A DNA stretch of 64,000 nt from Ornithinimicrobium flavum (GCF_004526345.1 NZ_CP038213.1:248001-312000), one strand, 5' to 3'. Counted from the stretch's first letter, positions 50,774 through 59,989 are shown. The notes: generated by a model not told the origin, from the letters alone. Numbers and translations: made by a program.

Positions 50774-52406
50774 CCTGGATCCGCCGAGCGGGTTTCGTGA
50801 GGAGGTCGCGCGTCGCTGAAGACGATTTTTGGAGCGGGTCGGGGTTCTGGGCGTGGGAGGTCCGCCGGTCTGCCCGGCTTTTCCACTTGTGGTCGTTCCT
50901 CGAAGGGTCAGGGGGCTGGGTCAGGAGGGGGCGTAGGCGGCGTCGTGGAGGCCAAGCCAGGGGTGCTGCCAGGGCCAGTTCGTGGGCAGGTGCAGGTGGA
51001 GTCGTCGGGCCCGGTTGGCGATCCGGGCGGGGATCTTGATCAGCTCGTCGCGGATCGTGGCGGGTCGGGCCCAGGCGTGCCGGGTCGAGGCCAGGACGCC
51101 GGCGGCGCGGGTCAGGTTGTAGGCGATCGCGGCCAGCACCGTCCACGCACCGTTGGCCGAGAACGATCCGGAAGGGACGTGAGCCAGCGGCCCTGATTTC
51201 AGGTCGGCGATGACCTGCTCGACGATCGCGTGGTCACGGTGCGAGGCCTCCGCGGCCAGCATGGACAGGGGTGAGTCGGTGAACACGGCGTGGTGGCGGT
51301 AGGTCGCGAACAGCTCGTCCTGCCCGGCCTTGGTCGCCTTGGGGTTCAGGCGTCTGACGCGGCGCACGATGAGCCGGGCGGTGACGTGCTCGGCCTTCTT
51401 CCGGGACGTGAACGCTGTGTACTCGACCTCGGTGACCTGGGCGTCGGAGACCCACCGGTCCTCGGCCTGGTCCCAGATCGCGTTCGGGTACTTGATGGAC
51501 ACCCAGTCGTCCTCGGGGATCCGGGAGATCGCGGCGGTCACGGCCGGGTCCATCCGGGCGGTCAGGGAGAACCGGGCCCCGGCCCGGCGGGTCGCGGCGA
51601 CGACGTCGTGGTTGTAGTAGGCCGAGTCCGCGCGGACGGTCAGAGTGCCGGTGGCACCGGCCCGGCGGGCGGTGGCCAGCGCGTCGGCGATCAGCCGGGC
51701 CGCGCCGTGCGCCGAGGCGGCGTTGCCCTTGCGCAGCCTCGTGGCTGCGAGCACCGGTGCCGCGGTCGGGGTGGACAGGGTCGCGACCTGCACGTTCAGG
51801 CCCTTGACACCGGTGTAGCCGTACCCGACCCCTTCCTTGGCGTACCCGTGGGTCGCGCGGATCGTGTCGTCGACATCCAGGTAGGCGACCTGATCGGCGC
51901 CGGCCAGCAGGCCCGGGACGATACCGGCCAGGTTGGCCAGGACACGGGAGCCGACGGCGTCCAGCTGGCGGACGTGGCCGAAGGTGTAGCCGCGCAGGTG
52001 GGTGCCCAGCGTGGTCGGCGCCCGGAGTCCGGTGAAGACCCGGTCCATCCCACCGTGGCGCACCACGTCCATGTCCTCGATGCTGTCCGCGCCGGCGACC
52101 ATGCCCGCGACCAGCGAACTGACCTTGAGGTCGGCGTTGGCGCCGGCCGAGCCGGGCACGCTGACGTGCCCGGCCACCAGATCCTCCAGCCCGGCCTCCT
52201 CGGCCAAGCCCATCACCGGGACCAGGCCGGCCGTGCCGATCAGGTTCGGGTCATCGAACACGGCGGAGATGTTGTGGCAGACTCGCATTATCGGGTGCTC
52301 CTGTTTTCTGGTCGATCGAACTGTCGCAAGTCCAATCGTCCCAGGTCACAGGGGCATTCGTGTGTTACGACCCGGCTTGGTCACCCAATACATCGGCGGA
52401 TCGAGG
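50774..52406 (-). mobile_element. IS1380-family element, complete
   Basis: Inverted ends CCTGGATCCGCCGA (50774-50787) and its near-complement (52393-52406, one mismatch in 14) flank one transposase gene. Both sides carry CTCAG (50769-50773 and 52407-52411), a target-site duplication of four or five bases. Total length 1633 bases is normal for the family. Confidence 0.88.
50921..52288 (-). CDS. IS1380-family transposase
   Basis: The 455-residue DDE transposase starts MRVCHNISAVFDDPNLIGTA. Catalytic strands are VAYLDVDDTIRATHGYAKEG (first Asp) and LTVRADSAYYNHDVVAATRR (second Asp); the C-terminal helix region has SHRDHAIVEQVIADLKSGPL (Glu). The length is intact, so the element may be active. 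It lies within the inverted ends at 50774 and 52406. Confidence 0.92.
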   Translation of the reverse strand: MRVCHNISAVFDDPNLIGTAGLVPVMGLAEEAGLEDLVAGHVSVPGSAGANADLKVSSLVAGMVAGADSIEDMDVVRHGGMDRVFTGLRAPTTLGTHLRGYTFGHVRQLDAVGSRVLANLAGIVPGLLAGADQVAYLDVDDTIRATHGYAKEGVGYGYTGVKGLNVQVATLSTPTAAPVLAATRLRKGNAASAHGAARLIADALATARRAGATGTLTVRADSAYYNHDVVAATRRAGARFSLTARMDPAVTAAISRIPEDDWVSIKYPNAIWDQAEDRWVSDAQVTEVEYTAFTSRKKAEHVTARLIVRRVRRLNPKATKAGQDELFATYRHHAVFTDSPLSMLAAEASHRDHAIVEQVIADLKSGPLAHVPSGSFSANGAWTVLAAIAYNLTRAAGVLASTRHAWARPATIRDELIKIPARIANRARRLHLHLPTNWPWQHPWLGLHDAAYAPS

Positions 52407-52411
52407 CTCAG

Positions 52412-53765
52412 TGCGGCTGCCCACGCCGTTGGTGTGAGGCTCACATTTGGCCTGCGCTGCCCCGGTCACCGCCAGGGCCGGGAGAGGCTCAAGAGGGGTA
52501 TGCCCAGCCGAACGTAGCGGTGCCCTCCCAGCTCGACACCACCTGTTGGCACGAGCAAGGGAGCAAGGGCATGGATGAGCAGATCGGCCAGGTCGTGATC
52601 GGGGTGGACCCGCACAAGCGCAGCGTCACGATCGAGGTGATGACCGCTGATGAGAGCATCGTCGGCGGCGGGCGGTTCGCCACCGACGCAGAGGGGTACG
52701 CCCGCCTGCTGGACTACGCCCGGTCCTGGCCGCAGCGGGTGTGGGCGGTCGAGGGCTGCGCCGGGATCGGCAAGCACGTCGCCGACCGCCTCGTCGCCGA
52801 CGGTGAGATGGTGGTCGACGTGCCGGCGAAGATGTCGGCACGGGTGCGGGTCTTCGCCACCGGGCAGGGTCGCAAGACCGACGCCACCGACGCCCATTCC
52901 ATCGCCCTGGTCGGGGTGCGGATGGCCGGGCTGCGCCCGGTCCTCGCCGACGAGCAGGCCGAGCTGCTGCGGATGTGCGTGGACCGGCGCGCCTCGCTGG
53001 GCCGCGAGCACACCCGCAAGGTCTGCCAGCTGCACAGACTCCTGCTCGAGCTCATCCCTGGCGGGGCCAAGCGGTCGCTGTCGGCGGCGCAGGCCAAGGA
53101 ACTGCTGAAGACGGTCCGCCCGACCACGACGGTGGGCAAGGTCCGCAAAGCTCACGCCGCCGAACTCGTGGCCGACCTGGCCACGATCTACGCGCGCAGC
53201 AAGGCCGCGGACAAGGAACTGAAGGCGCTGGTGAAGACGACCGGCACCACCTTGCTCGACCTGCACGGCATCGGTCCCTCCGGCGCCGCCAGGCTGCTCG
53301 CCGAGGTCGGTGACGTCACCCGCTTCCCCGACCGCAACCACTTCGCCTCCTGGAACGGCACCGCCCCGATCGACGCCTCCTCCGGGGACCACACCCGCCA
53401 CCGGCTCTCCCGCAAGGGCAACCGAGCGATCAACCGGGTGCTGCACATCATGGCCGTCGTCCAGCTGCGCAACGCCACCGAGGGCCGGGTCTACTACGAC
53501 CTCAAGAAAGCCGCCGGGAAGACCTCCATGGAAGCGATGCGCTGCCTCAAACGCCGCCTGTCCGACCTGGTCTACAAGGCGCTGCTCGACGACCTCGCCG
53601 AGCACGCGACGACGGGCCCGGGAGGGCACTCGGGTGACGACTCTGACTCCAGCGCGACCGGCTCACAACCCGCTGCCGGCTCTTCGGACAAGCCACTTCC
53701 CGGACCCGCCACCACCAAGCCTAGAACCACCCTCCCAGCAGCGTCTTGACACAGAGGGGTGCCAG
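52412..53765 (+). mobile_element. IS110-family element (boundaries approximate)
   Basis: One IS110-type transposase gene is preceded by about 160 bases of non-coding DNA after the IS1380 duplication. IS110 elements lack inverted ends. The 5' non-coding part could encode a bridge RNA. The sequences AGAGGGGTATGCC (52491-52503) and AGAGGGGTGCC (53753-53763) flank the gene and may mark the ends; this is a weak guess. Confidence 0.55.
52571..53749 (+). CDS. IS110-family transposase
   Basis: The 392-residue protein has an N-terminal RuvC-like DEDD domain: QVVIGVDPHKRSVTIEVMTA, WAVEGCAGIGKHV and KTDATDAHSIALVG. The C-terminal Transposase_20 domain (LHGIGPSGAARLLAEVGDVT and SSGDHTRHRLSRKGNRAINR) carries the nucleophilic Ser. 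Family members are guided by an element-encoded RNA. Start at ATG 52571 after GGGAGCAAGGGC. It is a different element from the two identical IS110 copies at 55.8 and 63 kb. Confidence 0.92.
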   Translation: MDEQIGQVVIGVDPHKRSVTIEVMTADESIVGGGRFATDAEGYARLLDYARSWPQRVWAVEGCAGIGKHVADRLVADGEMVVDVPAKMSARVRVFATGQGRKTDATDAHSIALVGVRMAGLRPVLADEQAELLRMCVDRRASLGREHTRKVCQLHRLLLELIPGGAKRSLSAAQAKELLKTVRPTTTVGKVRKAHAAELVADLATIYARSKAADKELKALVKTTGTTLLDLHGIGPSGAARLLAEVGDVTRFPDRNHFASWNGTAPIDASSGDHTRHRLSRKGNRAINRVLHIMAVVQLRNATEGRVYYDLKKAAGKTSMEAMRCLKRRLSDLVYKALLDDLAEHATTGPGGHSGDDSDSSATGSQPAAGSSDKPLPGPATTKPRTTLPAAS

Positions 53766-53766
53766 A

Positions 53767-54378
53767 TCAGGACGTCAGCCGTTCCAGCCAGGGGTGTGTC
53801 GGAGAGGTTAGTGCGATGGCGTCGTGGAGCCACGTGCGCTGGGCGGGCCCCAGGTGCGCGATGGTGGCGTGGAGGTCGTGCTCGTCCTTGGGGCGAGGTG
53901 ATCGGGACTTGTAGAGGAGTTGCACCTCGGGCGCGAGGTAGGGGATGCCCGAGGGCGACACCCGACGCGTGTCCGCAAGGCTCATGCGAATCCGCGGGTC
54001 TCGGCGAGACACCCAGTGGCTGCCGTCGGAATCGTCGATCATGAACTGCACCCGCCACGGGCCTTCGGCGTTTTCACGGCACCAGATGTCGTGCACGCTG
54101 GTCGGCAAAGTCTCGCCGGGTCGCCAGCGGCGCAGCGTTCCAGGTGGGTCGGCTGCGAAGATCTGCCAGTCGTGCAGGCGTTCCTGGATCAGCTGCTGGT
54201 CTGCACGCAGGACGAGAACGTCGATGTCGGCGTGTCTGCGGGTCTGTCGACCCACGAACAGGTCGATGGCCCAACCGCCCGCCACCAGCCAGGGGCGATC
54301 CGCTCCTCCCAGCAATACTTTGACACCTGCCGGGGACAGGGGCGACCAGGGTCCAGTCACCACTGGTTCGACTCCCAT
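53767..54378 (-). CDS. Nucleotidyltransferase-fold protein (aminoglycoside-adenylyltransferase-like)
   Basis: The 203-residue protein has the nucleotidyltransferase start WLVAGGWAIDLFVGRQTRRH with the metal motif HADIDVLVLRAD (DxD). ENAEGPWRVQFMIDDSDGS and the conserved APEVQLLYKSRSPRPKDEHD box follow, as in ANT(2'')/LinB-type and AbiEii-like proteins. It may adenylylate a small molecule; resistance is possible but not shown. Start ATG 54378 (MGVEPVVTGPWSPL) is divergent from the P-loop kinase gene by 85 bases. Confidence 0.78.
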   Translation of the reverse strand: MGVEPVVTGPWSPLSPAGVKVLLGGADRPWLVAGGWAIDLFVGRQTRRHADIDVLVLRADQQLIQERLHDWQIFAADPPGTLRRWRPGETLPTSVHDIWCRENAEGPWRVQFMIDDSDGSHWVSRRDPRIRMSLADTRRVSPSGIPYLAPEVQLLYKSRSPRPKDEHDLHATIAHLGPAQRTWLHDAIALTSPTHPWLERLTS

Positions 54379-54463
54379 GAAGACAGCCTGGCACGGCGCC
54401 CTCATCGTCAGGAATGCAGCAAGACTGTACGTTCGAGATGCTGGTCGTCCTAGGGTTGCGGTC

Positions 54464-54925
54464 ATGCCTCGCGTCGTCTTCATGTGTGGCCCCGCCGGGT
54501 CCGGAAAGTCGACCGTTGCCCGCCGGCTTGAGGCTGGCGGCATGGTCCGGCTCTCATACGACCAGGAAGCTTGGAATCGAGGACTACTGGTGATGCCGTT
54601 GCCGCAGGCCACGCACGAGGAGATCGAGAGGCACCTTCGCCGACGTCTGATCCAGCTCCTCGAGCATGGCCGCGACGTCGTTCTGGACTTTTCAGTTTGG
54701 TCGCGCGCTATGCGCGACGACTGGCGTCGCCTTGTGGCTGAGTACGGCATCACTGCGGAGACCATCTACATGACGACCGACAGGGAGACCTGTCTGGAGC
54801 GCCTACGAACGAGAGCACAAGACCACGGGGACGACTTCATCCTGGACCCTGACATCGCGGCCCACTATTTCGTCCACTTCCAGCCGCCCACGGACGACGA
54901 AGGCCCGCTGACCGTTCATTGCTGA
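54464..54925 (+). CDS. P-loop kinase (AAA_33 / zeta-like)
   Basis: The 153-residue protein has Walker A VVFMCGPAGSGKSTVARRLE and a DVVLDFSVWSRAMRDDWRRL helix with Asp. A lid region is rich in Arg (RETCLERLRTRAQDHGDDF). This is the small-kinase fold used by gluconate kinases, chloramphenicol phosphotransferase and zeta toxins. Substrate unknown. The start at 54464 directly precedes the P loop. It may be a resistance or phosphotransfer gene carried with the divergent nucleotidyltransferase. Confidence 0.82.
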   Translation: MPRVVFMCGPAGSGKSTVARRLEAGGMVRLSYDQEAWNRGLLVMPLPQATHEEIERHLRRRLIQLLEHGRDVVLDFSVWSRAMRDDWRRLVAEYGITAETIYMTTDRETCLERLRTRAQDHGDDFILDPDIAAHYFVHFQPPTDDEGPLTVHC

Positions 54926-55235
54926 GCCCAACCGCAGCGGGGTGTCCGGCCCTCGCGCGATGCGGCATGACAGGACGTCTAGCCGAGTTGCGATGGGGGT
55001 GATGCAGACGGCGCTGGGCATCGCAAACGGGGAAGGGTGATGACGCTGTGCGCGAGGCAACAACTCCGGATCGGGAGACCTTGGTGGTTCGGTCGGCGGG
55101 GCGGCTGGCCACCGCGACCACCCCTGGACGGCAGTGCGGGAGGATTGCCCCGTATACCGGTGTGTCCGTGCGCGCGTCTTCGTGCCGCGCCCTTCGTTTG
55201 GACGAAAGTTGAAGCCAGGGAAGCAAGGAGATGTG
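54926..55235. other. Intergenic region with dispersed element copy C and hairpin
   Basis: GCGGCATGACAGGACG (54962-54977) lies 37 bases after the kinase stop. TTGCGAT (54988-54994) and ATCGCAA (55020-55026) form a perfect inverted repeat. No supported gene is visible. Confidence 0.55.
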
Positions 55236-55610
55236 ATGGAACTCGTTACGCGGGTCGATGTCGGGGACCCGAGACGGACCCGGGTGGATGCCAAGTGCCT
55301 GCTCTCCATCGAGTTGGATGATGGTGAGCGCGTTCCGCTGCTCACCGATCGAGGATGGGGGTCAACCGCGTCGTGGACCGAAACCAGCATGGAGGAGATG
55401 GAGACCGACGCCCTGACGGTTGTCGGGCCTGACGCCCCCTTCGATGACCACACCGAGGAGGAGATGGCCCGCGGCTACTGGAAGATGTTGGAGCGTGAAG
55501 CACGGGACCGGAACGTGGCCATCACCGCAGAAGAACTCGCCGAACTTCCGCACCATGTCGAGTTCACGGAGGAAGTCTTCACCCGAGTAGAGGGAGTGAA
55601 CGGGGCCTGA
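55236..55610 (+). CDS. Hypothetical protein
   Basis: The 124-residue acidic protein starts MELVTRVDVGDPRRTRVDAK after a good ribosome site (AAGGAG, six bases before the ATG). Strands appear at CLLSIELDDGERVPLLTDRG. A C-terminal helical half, MARGYWKMLEREARDRNVAI then TAEELAELPHHVEFTEEVF, follows. No family or active site is recognised. It is an isolated gene on the plus strand, ending 139 bases before the IS110 copy. Confidence 0.65.
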   Translation: MELVTRVDVGDPRRTRVDAKCLLSIELDDGERVPLLTDRGWGSTASWTETSMEEMETDALTVVGPDAPFDDHTEEEMARGYWKMLEREARDRNVAITAEELAELPHHVEFTEEVFTRVEGVNGA

Positions 55611-55748
55611 CTGGGTGAGCAGCTCAACCTAGCCCAAGGTCAGGATCCCGGCAGGTATCCCGACCCCCGCATGTCGACCTGTCGGTAGTCCGCCACACCG
55701 GTCACACCCGCTATCACCCTGCGGCGCGAGCGTGCGTCCACGCTGCAC

Positions 55749-57250
55749 GCGGCAGACATCCCAGGTTCTGGTTCTGTCAAGCGGCCTTGTTGAGGTGCTG
55801 CTGCCAGGCAGTGTTCTCGTCGTAGAAGGTCCGGTAGCGCAGGCAGCCGTGGAGGATGCCGACCCAGCGGTTGGCCAGCTGGCGTAGAGCGGCTTGGTGC
55901 CCGACGCCTCGTCTGCGGAGGGCCTGATAGTAGGCGCGGGCACCGGCGGAGCCGCGCATGGAGCAAAAGGCCCACTGCTGCAGGGCATCGCCGAGGCGCC
56001 GGTTGCGGGCGTACCGGGCCAGGACCACGCGTCTGGTCCCTGACGCTCTCGTGATCGGGGCGGTGCCGGCGTAGGCCTTGCGGCCTTTGGCGTCGGCGTA
56101 GCGGTGGGGGTCGTCGCCGAACTCGCCGAGGATCCGGGCACCGAGGATCACACCCAGGCCGGGCAGGCTGGTGTAGATGTCAGCGTCCCGGTGCCGGCCA
56201 AAATGCTCGGCCACCACCTGCCCGAGGGCCTCGACCTGGGCGTTCAGCACGGTGATGAGCGCGACCTCTGAGGTCACGATCGCCGCGTAGGCGTCCTGTA
56301 TGGGGTCCGGCTGCCGCAGCTCCGGGGTAGTCAGGATCTGCCGGATCTTCTCCGAGCGAGCGGTGACGTCGCGCCGGTTCGCCGCGGTCAGCGCACGCAC
56401 GATCTTGGCCCTAGACAGCCTCGAGGCGCTGTCCGGGTCGGGTGCCTGGGCCAACAAGACGAGTGTGTCCGGCTCGTCCAGGTCCTCGAACGCGGACAGA
56501 GCCGCGGGGAAGAAGTCCCGCAGTGCGGCGCGAAGGCGCAGCACGTGGCGGGTCCGGTCCCAGATCATCGACTGGTGCGCTCGGGCGGTGACCTTGACCG
56601 CCTCTCCGGTGGCGCTGTCGCCGGCGACCGGGCGGTGGTGGGCCCGGTCCAGGCGGACGATCTCGGCCAGCAGGTGGGCATCCGCGGTGTCCGACTTCGC
56701 CCCGGAGGTGGAGTGCCGCTCCCGGTACCGGGCGACCGACTTGGGGTTCAGCCCGTACACGGTGTATCCCGCCGCGACCAGGGCACCGACCCAGGGGCCC
56801 CGGTCCGTCTCGATGCCGACCAGCACCTGCGCGGCCGCCTCGGCCGGGTCTAGGTCCGCCCACTCCTCGGGGGCATGCTCGGCGACCAAGGCATGCAGCC
56901 GGGTGATTCCGCCCAGCCCCTCGGGCAGGCGTCTTCGCGCGAGGATCCGACCCTGGCCGTCGACGAGCTCGACGTCGTGGTGGTCCTCGGCCCAGTCATC
57001 ACCTATGAACAACATCGCTAATGCCCTCCTTCGCCTCGTTGCGATCCTTGCTCAGCAGCGTGGAGGAGGACTCCCGGCGATCTAATGGTCAAGTGCTCAC
57101 CCGAATGATCTGGGGGCACGTCATCCCAGCAGCGGTCACGCCTCCTCACGACCGGCGGGCGCACGGTCTGCCGCAAGACCTCAACGATCAGATTCGGAGA
57201 GTGCTGACCCGCCGGCCGCTACCGGAACCGAGCCTGCCAGAGGATCGGTA
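55749..57250 (-). mobile_element. IS110-family element, copy 1 (right end approximate)
   Basis: The left end is set by the sequence shared with copy 2 (both begin GCGGCAGACATCCC at 55749 and 62999 and are identical for the rest of the visible 1 kb). One transposase gene is present. About 240-340 bases of non-coding DNA precede it on the minus strand and may contain the bridge RNA. No inverted ends are expected. Confidence 0.75.
55777..57015 (-). CDS. IS110-family transposase (copy 1)
   Basis: The 412-residue protein starts MLFIGDDWAEDHHDVELVDG (first Asp). It continues QVLVGIETDRGPWVGALVAA (Glu) and TSGAKSDTADAHLLAEIVRL (Asp pair) in the DEDD domain. The Transposase_20 half has LPGLGVILGARILGEFGDDP and APITRASGTRRVVLARYARN with the catalytic Ser. 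It appears intact. An identical gene begins to be visible at 63027. Confidence 0.92.
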   Translation of the reverse strand: MLFIGDDWAEDHHDVELVDGQGRILARRRLPEGLGGITRLHALVAEHAPEEWADLDPAEAAAQVLVGIETDRGPWVGALVAAGYTVYGLNPKSVARYRERHSTSGAKSDTADAHLLAEIVRLDRAHHRPVAGDSATGEAVKVTARAHQSMIWDRTRHVLRLRAALRDFFPAALSAFEDLDEPDTLVLLAQAPDPDSASRLSRAKIVRALTAANRRDVTARSEKIRQILTTPELRQPDPIQDAYAAIVTSEVALITVLNAQVEALGQVVAEHFGRHRDADIYTSLPGLGVILGARILGEFGDDPHRYADAKGRKAYAGTAPITRASGTRRVVLARYARNRRLGDALQQWAFCSMRGSAGARAYYQALRRRGVGHQAALRQLANRWVGILHGCLRYRTFYDENTAWQQHLNKAA

Positions 57251-57361
57251 CAACCCATTAGATTCGCACGCCGAGACGGCTGGCTGGGAAGTCCTCCATC
57301 GTGTGGTGGGGCCGTCTGGGCACGCGTAGTCTGGGTTGCTCTGTCGGGCGCGCTCCGGGCG
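57016..57361 (-). ncRNA. Possible IS110 bridge-RNA region
   Basis: This non-coding stretch lies just upstream of the IS110 transposase on the same strand, where elements of this family encode their guide (bridge) RNA. No loop complementary to target and donor could be identified by eye. Assignment is by position only. Confidence 0.3.
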
Positions 57362-57365
57362 CTAG

Positions 57366-59035
57366 CCCCGGTCTTTCATGAGGTCGGGCTGGTTGGCTCG
57401 GCGCGAGCGTGATGGTCATCGCCTTTCGGATTCGGCGCGTGGACGTGGGGTAGCGCCGGCTGGCGCTGCCGGGCTGCGGTTCTCCGGGTTCCTGGTCGTG
57501 AGCGGACGGGGCGGTCAGGGGTGTCGGGGGATGGCGGCGATGTTCGCGAAGACCGCGACGATCGCTGCCGCCCAGGGCCAGGACCTCGGGATCCGCAGCC
57601 GTCGGCGACGGGCGGCGTGGGTGAGCCGGGCGGGGACGTGCAGGAACCGGTAGCGCAGCGCCTTGGGCTCGCACGCGGCCAGGGGTTTGGCCTCACCGGT
57701 CAGGGCCAGCAGACGGGTCCAGGCGATGAGGTCGGCGGCGATGCCGGTCAGCAGCAGCCAGGTCTGGTTGATGCCGAACTCTCGTGAGGGAAAGCGTCCC
57801 AGGCCGGAATCCTTCGCGTGCCGGATGCGGTCCTCCACGCGGGCATGGGCGCGGTGGCGGGCCTCCAGGAACGCCAGCTGCCCGACGGCAGTGTTGGTGA
57901 CGAACGCCTGGTAACGCCACCCGTCGGCCTCCTCGAACAGGGACAGCTGCGCACCGGGGTGGGGCCGCTCACGGCGCACGATGACCCGCATCCCCTCGGG
58001 CCACGTCGCGAGCAGGTCCGCGTCGATGAGGCCGGTCAGCTCGGCGACGTGCCCGCCTTCGCGCACACCACCGTCGGCGTCCACCGCCGGGGTCCAGGTC
58101 TGCTTGGGCACCAGGACGATCGCGCCGCGGACCTGCTCGGTGAGCGCGAACCCGACGGAGTACTCCACCCGGCGGCCGCGGACCTTGCCCTGGGCGGTGA
58201 GCCAGTCCAGCAGGTCGTGCGAGGCACCGGCCCCGTCGGAGCGGACCAGCAGGTCCTTGCGGTGGGTGCCGGGGACCTGGGCGATCGCCGCAGCCAGGAC
58301 CTCGATGTGATCGACGGCCGTGTTCGACCCGGCACGACCGGTGCGCAGCTTCGCAGCCAGAAACTCACTCGTGTTGTCGCACCACACGCCCAGGGGGTGG
58401 AACCCGAAGGTCCGCTTGAAGGTCGGCGCCGCCTGTTCCTTCTCGCTGTGCGCGATCACGATCGTGGCATCCACATCGAGCACGACGACCTGTCCCAGGT
58501 CGCTCCCGGCGACCTTGCTGGCCGGCAACCCACCGGGGATCAGGGACCAAACGCGGCGCCGGACCCTGGCCCTCGCGGCGGCGATCTTCCTGGCCCGGGC
58601 CGGTGTGACCTCGTCCAGAGCACGCCACACCGTCGGTGGTGAGGCGACCGGCCCGAGCACGCCGCCCTGGTGGCGCAGCACGTCAATGTCGGCGATCGCC
58701 TCCCCGCCGTCGGCGAGCATCACCGCCACGTCGCTCAGCACCTGGCCGCGGTCGTGGACCGGCACGAACGAACGGCGGGCCATCGCCGCGGACAGCTCCC
58801 CGGTCAGGCCGGTGCGCTCGGCCAGCAGGCGCAGCCCCACACTGCCCGCGTGGGCCACCACGCCGACACCATCAGCAGAGACGGACAACCCCGACGACCA
58901 CGACGTACGCTTCACTTACCGAGTGCTTCCTGCTGGGCGACCTGGGACCTTAGACAAGTCCAAGTCTTCCCTGATCAGGGAGCACTTCGGTGCTTCTACA
59001 CGCCGATCACACCACCACCCCGTGAACGATCCGGG
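57366..59035 (-). mobile_element. Second IS1380-family element, complete
   Basis: The ends CCCCGGTCTTTCATGAGGT (from 57366) and CCCGGATCGTTCACGGGGT (from 59035, reverse strand) match at 14 of 19 positions. CTAG lies on both sides (57362-57365 and 59036-59039), a four-base duplication as expected, though CTAG is palindromic. The 1670-base length is normal. It is unrelated in ends to the first IS1380 copy. Confidence 0.82.
57515..58915 (-). CDS. IS1380-family transposase (second type)
   Basis: The 466-residue transposase has a long N-terminal domain (VGLRLLAERTGLTGELSAAM). Catalytic strands are VVLDVDATIVIAHSEKEQAA (Asp) and DLLVRSDGAGASHDLLDWLT (Asp); RVEDRIRHAKDSGLGRFPSR carries the Glu-containing helix (YREK-like region). 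It appears complete. It differs strongly from the other IS1380 protein in the window. Confidence 0.9.
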   Translation of the reverse strand: MKRTSWSSGLSVSADGVGVVAHAGSVGLRLLAERTGLTGELSAAMARRSFVPVHDRGQVLSDVAVMLADGGEAIADIDVLRHQGGVLGPVASPPTVWRALDEVTPARARKIAAARARVRRRVWSLIPGGLPASKVAGSDLGQVVVLDVDATIVIAHSEKEQAAPTFKRTFGFHPLGVWCDNTSEFLAAKLRTGRAGSNTAVDHIEVLAAAIAQVPGTHRKDLLVRSDGAGASHDLLDWLTAQGKVRGRRVEYSVGFALTEQVRGAIVLVPKQTWTPAVDADGGVREGGHVAELTGLIDADLLATWPEGMRVIVRRERPHPGAQLSLFEEADGWRYQAFVTNTAVGQLAFLEARHRAHARVEDRIRHAKDSGLGRFPSREFGINQTWLLLTGIAADLIAWTRLLALTGEAKPLAACEPKALRYRFLHVPARLTHAARRRRLRIPRSWPWAAAIVAVFANIAAIPRHP

Positions 59036-59091
59036 CTAGTGTGCATGTGACGGGCCCGGCCGGCTGTGATTCATCCAACTAGAGGGGTTGC

Positions 59092-59304
59092 GTGTCTGCC
59101 TTGAACCCACGGGCCGTAGATCTGATTCAGGGACTGCTCATCGCGTTGGCTGCCGTGCTCTTCGGTGTTGCTCTCATCCTGGGGGACATCACGCTGCCCC
59201 AGAGCGTGGTTGGGGGCAGCTTCCTTATCCTCGCCGGCCTCTGCTGGGCAATCGCGGTCTTCCTTCGAGGGCGGCAGACCCCGCATTCCAGCGTGACTCG
59301 CTGA
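59092..59304 (+). CDS. Small two-helix membrane protein
   Basis: The 70-residue protein starts at GTG 59092 with GAGGGG upstream. Two membrane helices are LIQGLLIALAAVLFGVALIL and VVGGSFLILAGLCWAIAVFL, with a short tail. No family is recognised. It lies just outside the IS1380 element and could be a fragment of a larger gene or a true small protein. Confidence 0.55.
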   Translation: MSALNPRAVDLIQGLLIALAAVLFGVALILGDITLPQSVVGGSFLILAGLCWAIAVFLRGRQTPHSSVTR

Positions 59305-59377
59305 CTGGCTTGCAGCGTGAGGCTGCCTGCCCACCCAGTCCAAAGGGGCCGACCGGCGGCGCTAATGGGTGTGCAGC

Positions 59378-59989
59378 CTAGCGACGTCCCACGCTCCATG
59401 CGGCATGAGCGGACGGGTGCTCAGGCACCGGCCTCAACGCGATTTGCTCCAGTTGTCTGCCGTCATGAGCCAGGGCTGCTACATCCTTGGGCCCTCGCCC
59501 GGCCCATCCGACGACACATCGACCGTGCCACGGAACGGCAATGTGTCGCTCATCGACAACGAGGCGAACGACCTCTGCGCTGACCCGGACCATGCAGTAA
59601 TTGATCCACCTTCCACGGCCAGGCCACAACTTCCTCGCGCCGCTGTCCAGGACGCCACCAGCGCCTTCTGTCCTCACGATCCGCGGTTGGGCATCGGGGC
59701 GCGGGCTCGGCCCCGAAGGCAGCACTGCAGGTCGGTCGTCAAGAGCGTCGTCATCCAGTGGTCCACCGCCACCTCCCAGCATCGTCCACTCGCTTCCGCG
59801 CCGAGCGAGGACGTAGGTCTCCTCGACGTTGCACCCCACACTTCTGCGAGCAAACATCGTGACCGCGATGTCATCGGAGACATCCACGGCCATGGGAACG
59901 TAGCGCCGGCGCCGGCTCAATCTCGTCGCCGGCGTGAGCTCACGCGACGCGATGAGTCGACGGCTCTCGCCTACCGCGTCGTACGCCAT
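59378..59989 (-). CDS. Hypothetical protein
   Basis: The 203-residue protein reads as natural sequence: RRRRYVPMAVDVSDDIAVTM, ARRSVGCNVEETYVLARRGS and RLVVDERHIAVPWHGRCVVG suggest a mostly β protein with no signal peptide. No family recognised. Its last ~12 codons run through copy D of the dispersed element (59400-59415), so the present C-terminus may be altered. The start ATG 59989 has no strong ribosome site. Confidence 0.6.
   Translation of the reverse strand: MAYDAVGESRRLIASRELTPATRLSRRRRYVPMAVDVSDDIAVTMFARRSVGCNVEETYVLARRGSEWTMLGGGGGPLDDDALDDRPAVLPSGPSPRPDAQPRIVRTEGAGGVLDSGARKLWPGRGRWINYCMVRVSAEVVRLVVDERHIAVPWHGRCVVGWAGRGPKDVAALAHDGRQLEQIALRPVPEHPSAHAAWSVGRR
59400..59415. repeat. Dispersed element, copy D
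   Basis: GCGGCATGAGCGGACG lies inside the last codons of the minus-strand hypothetical gene. Confidence 0.7.
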
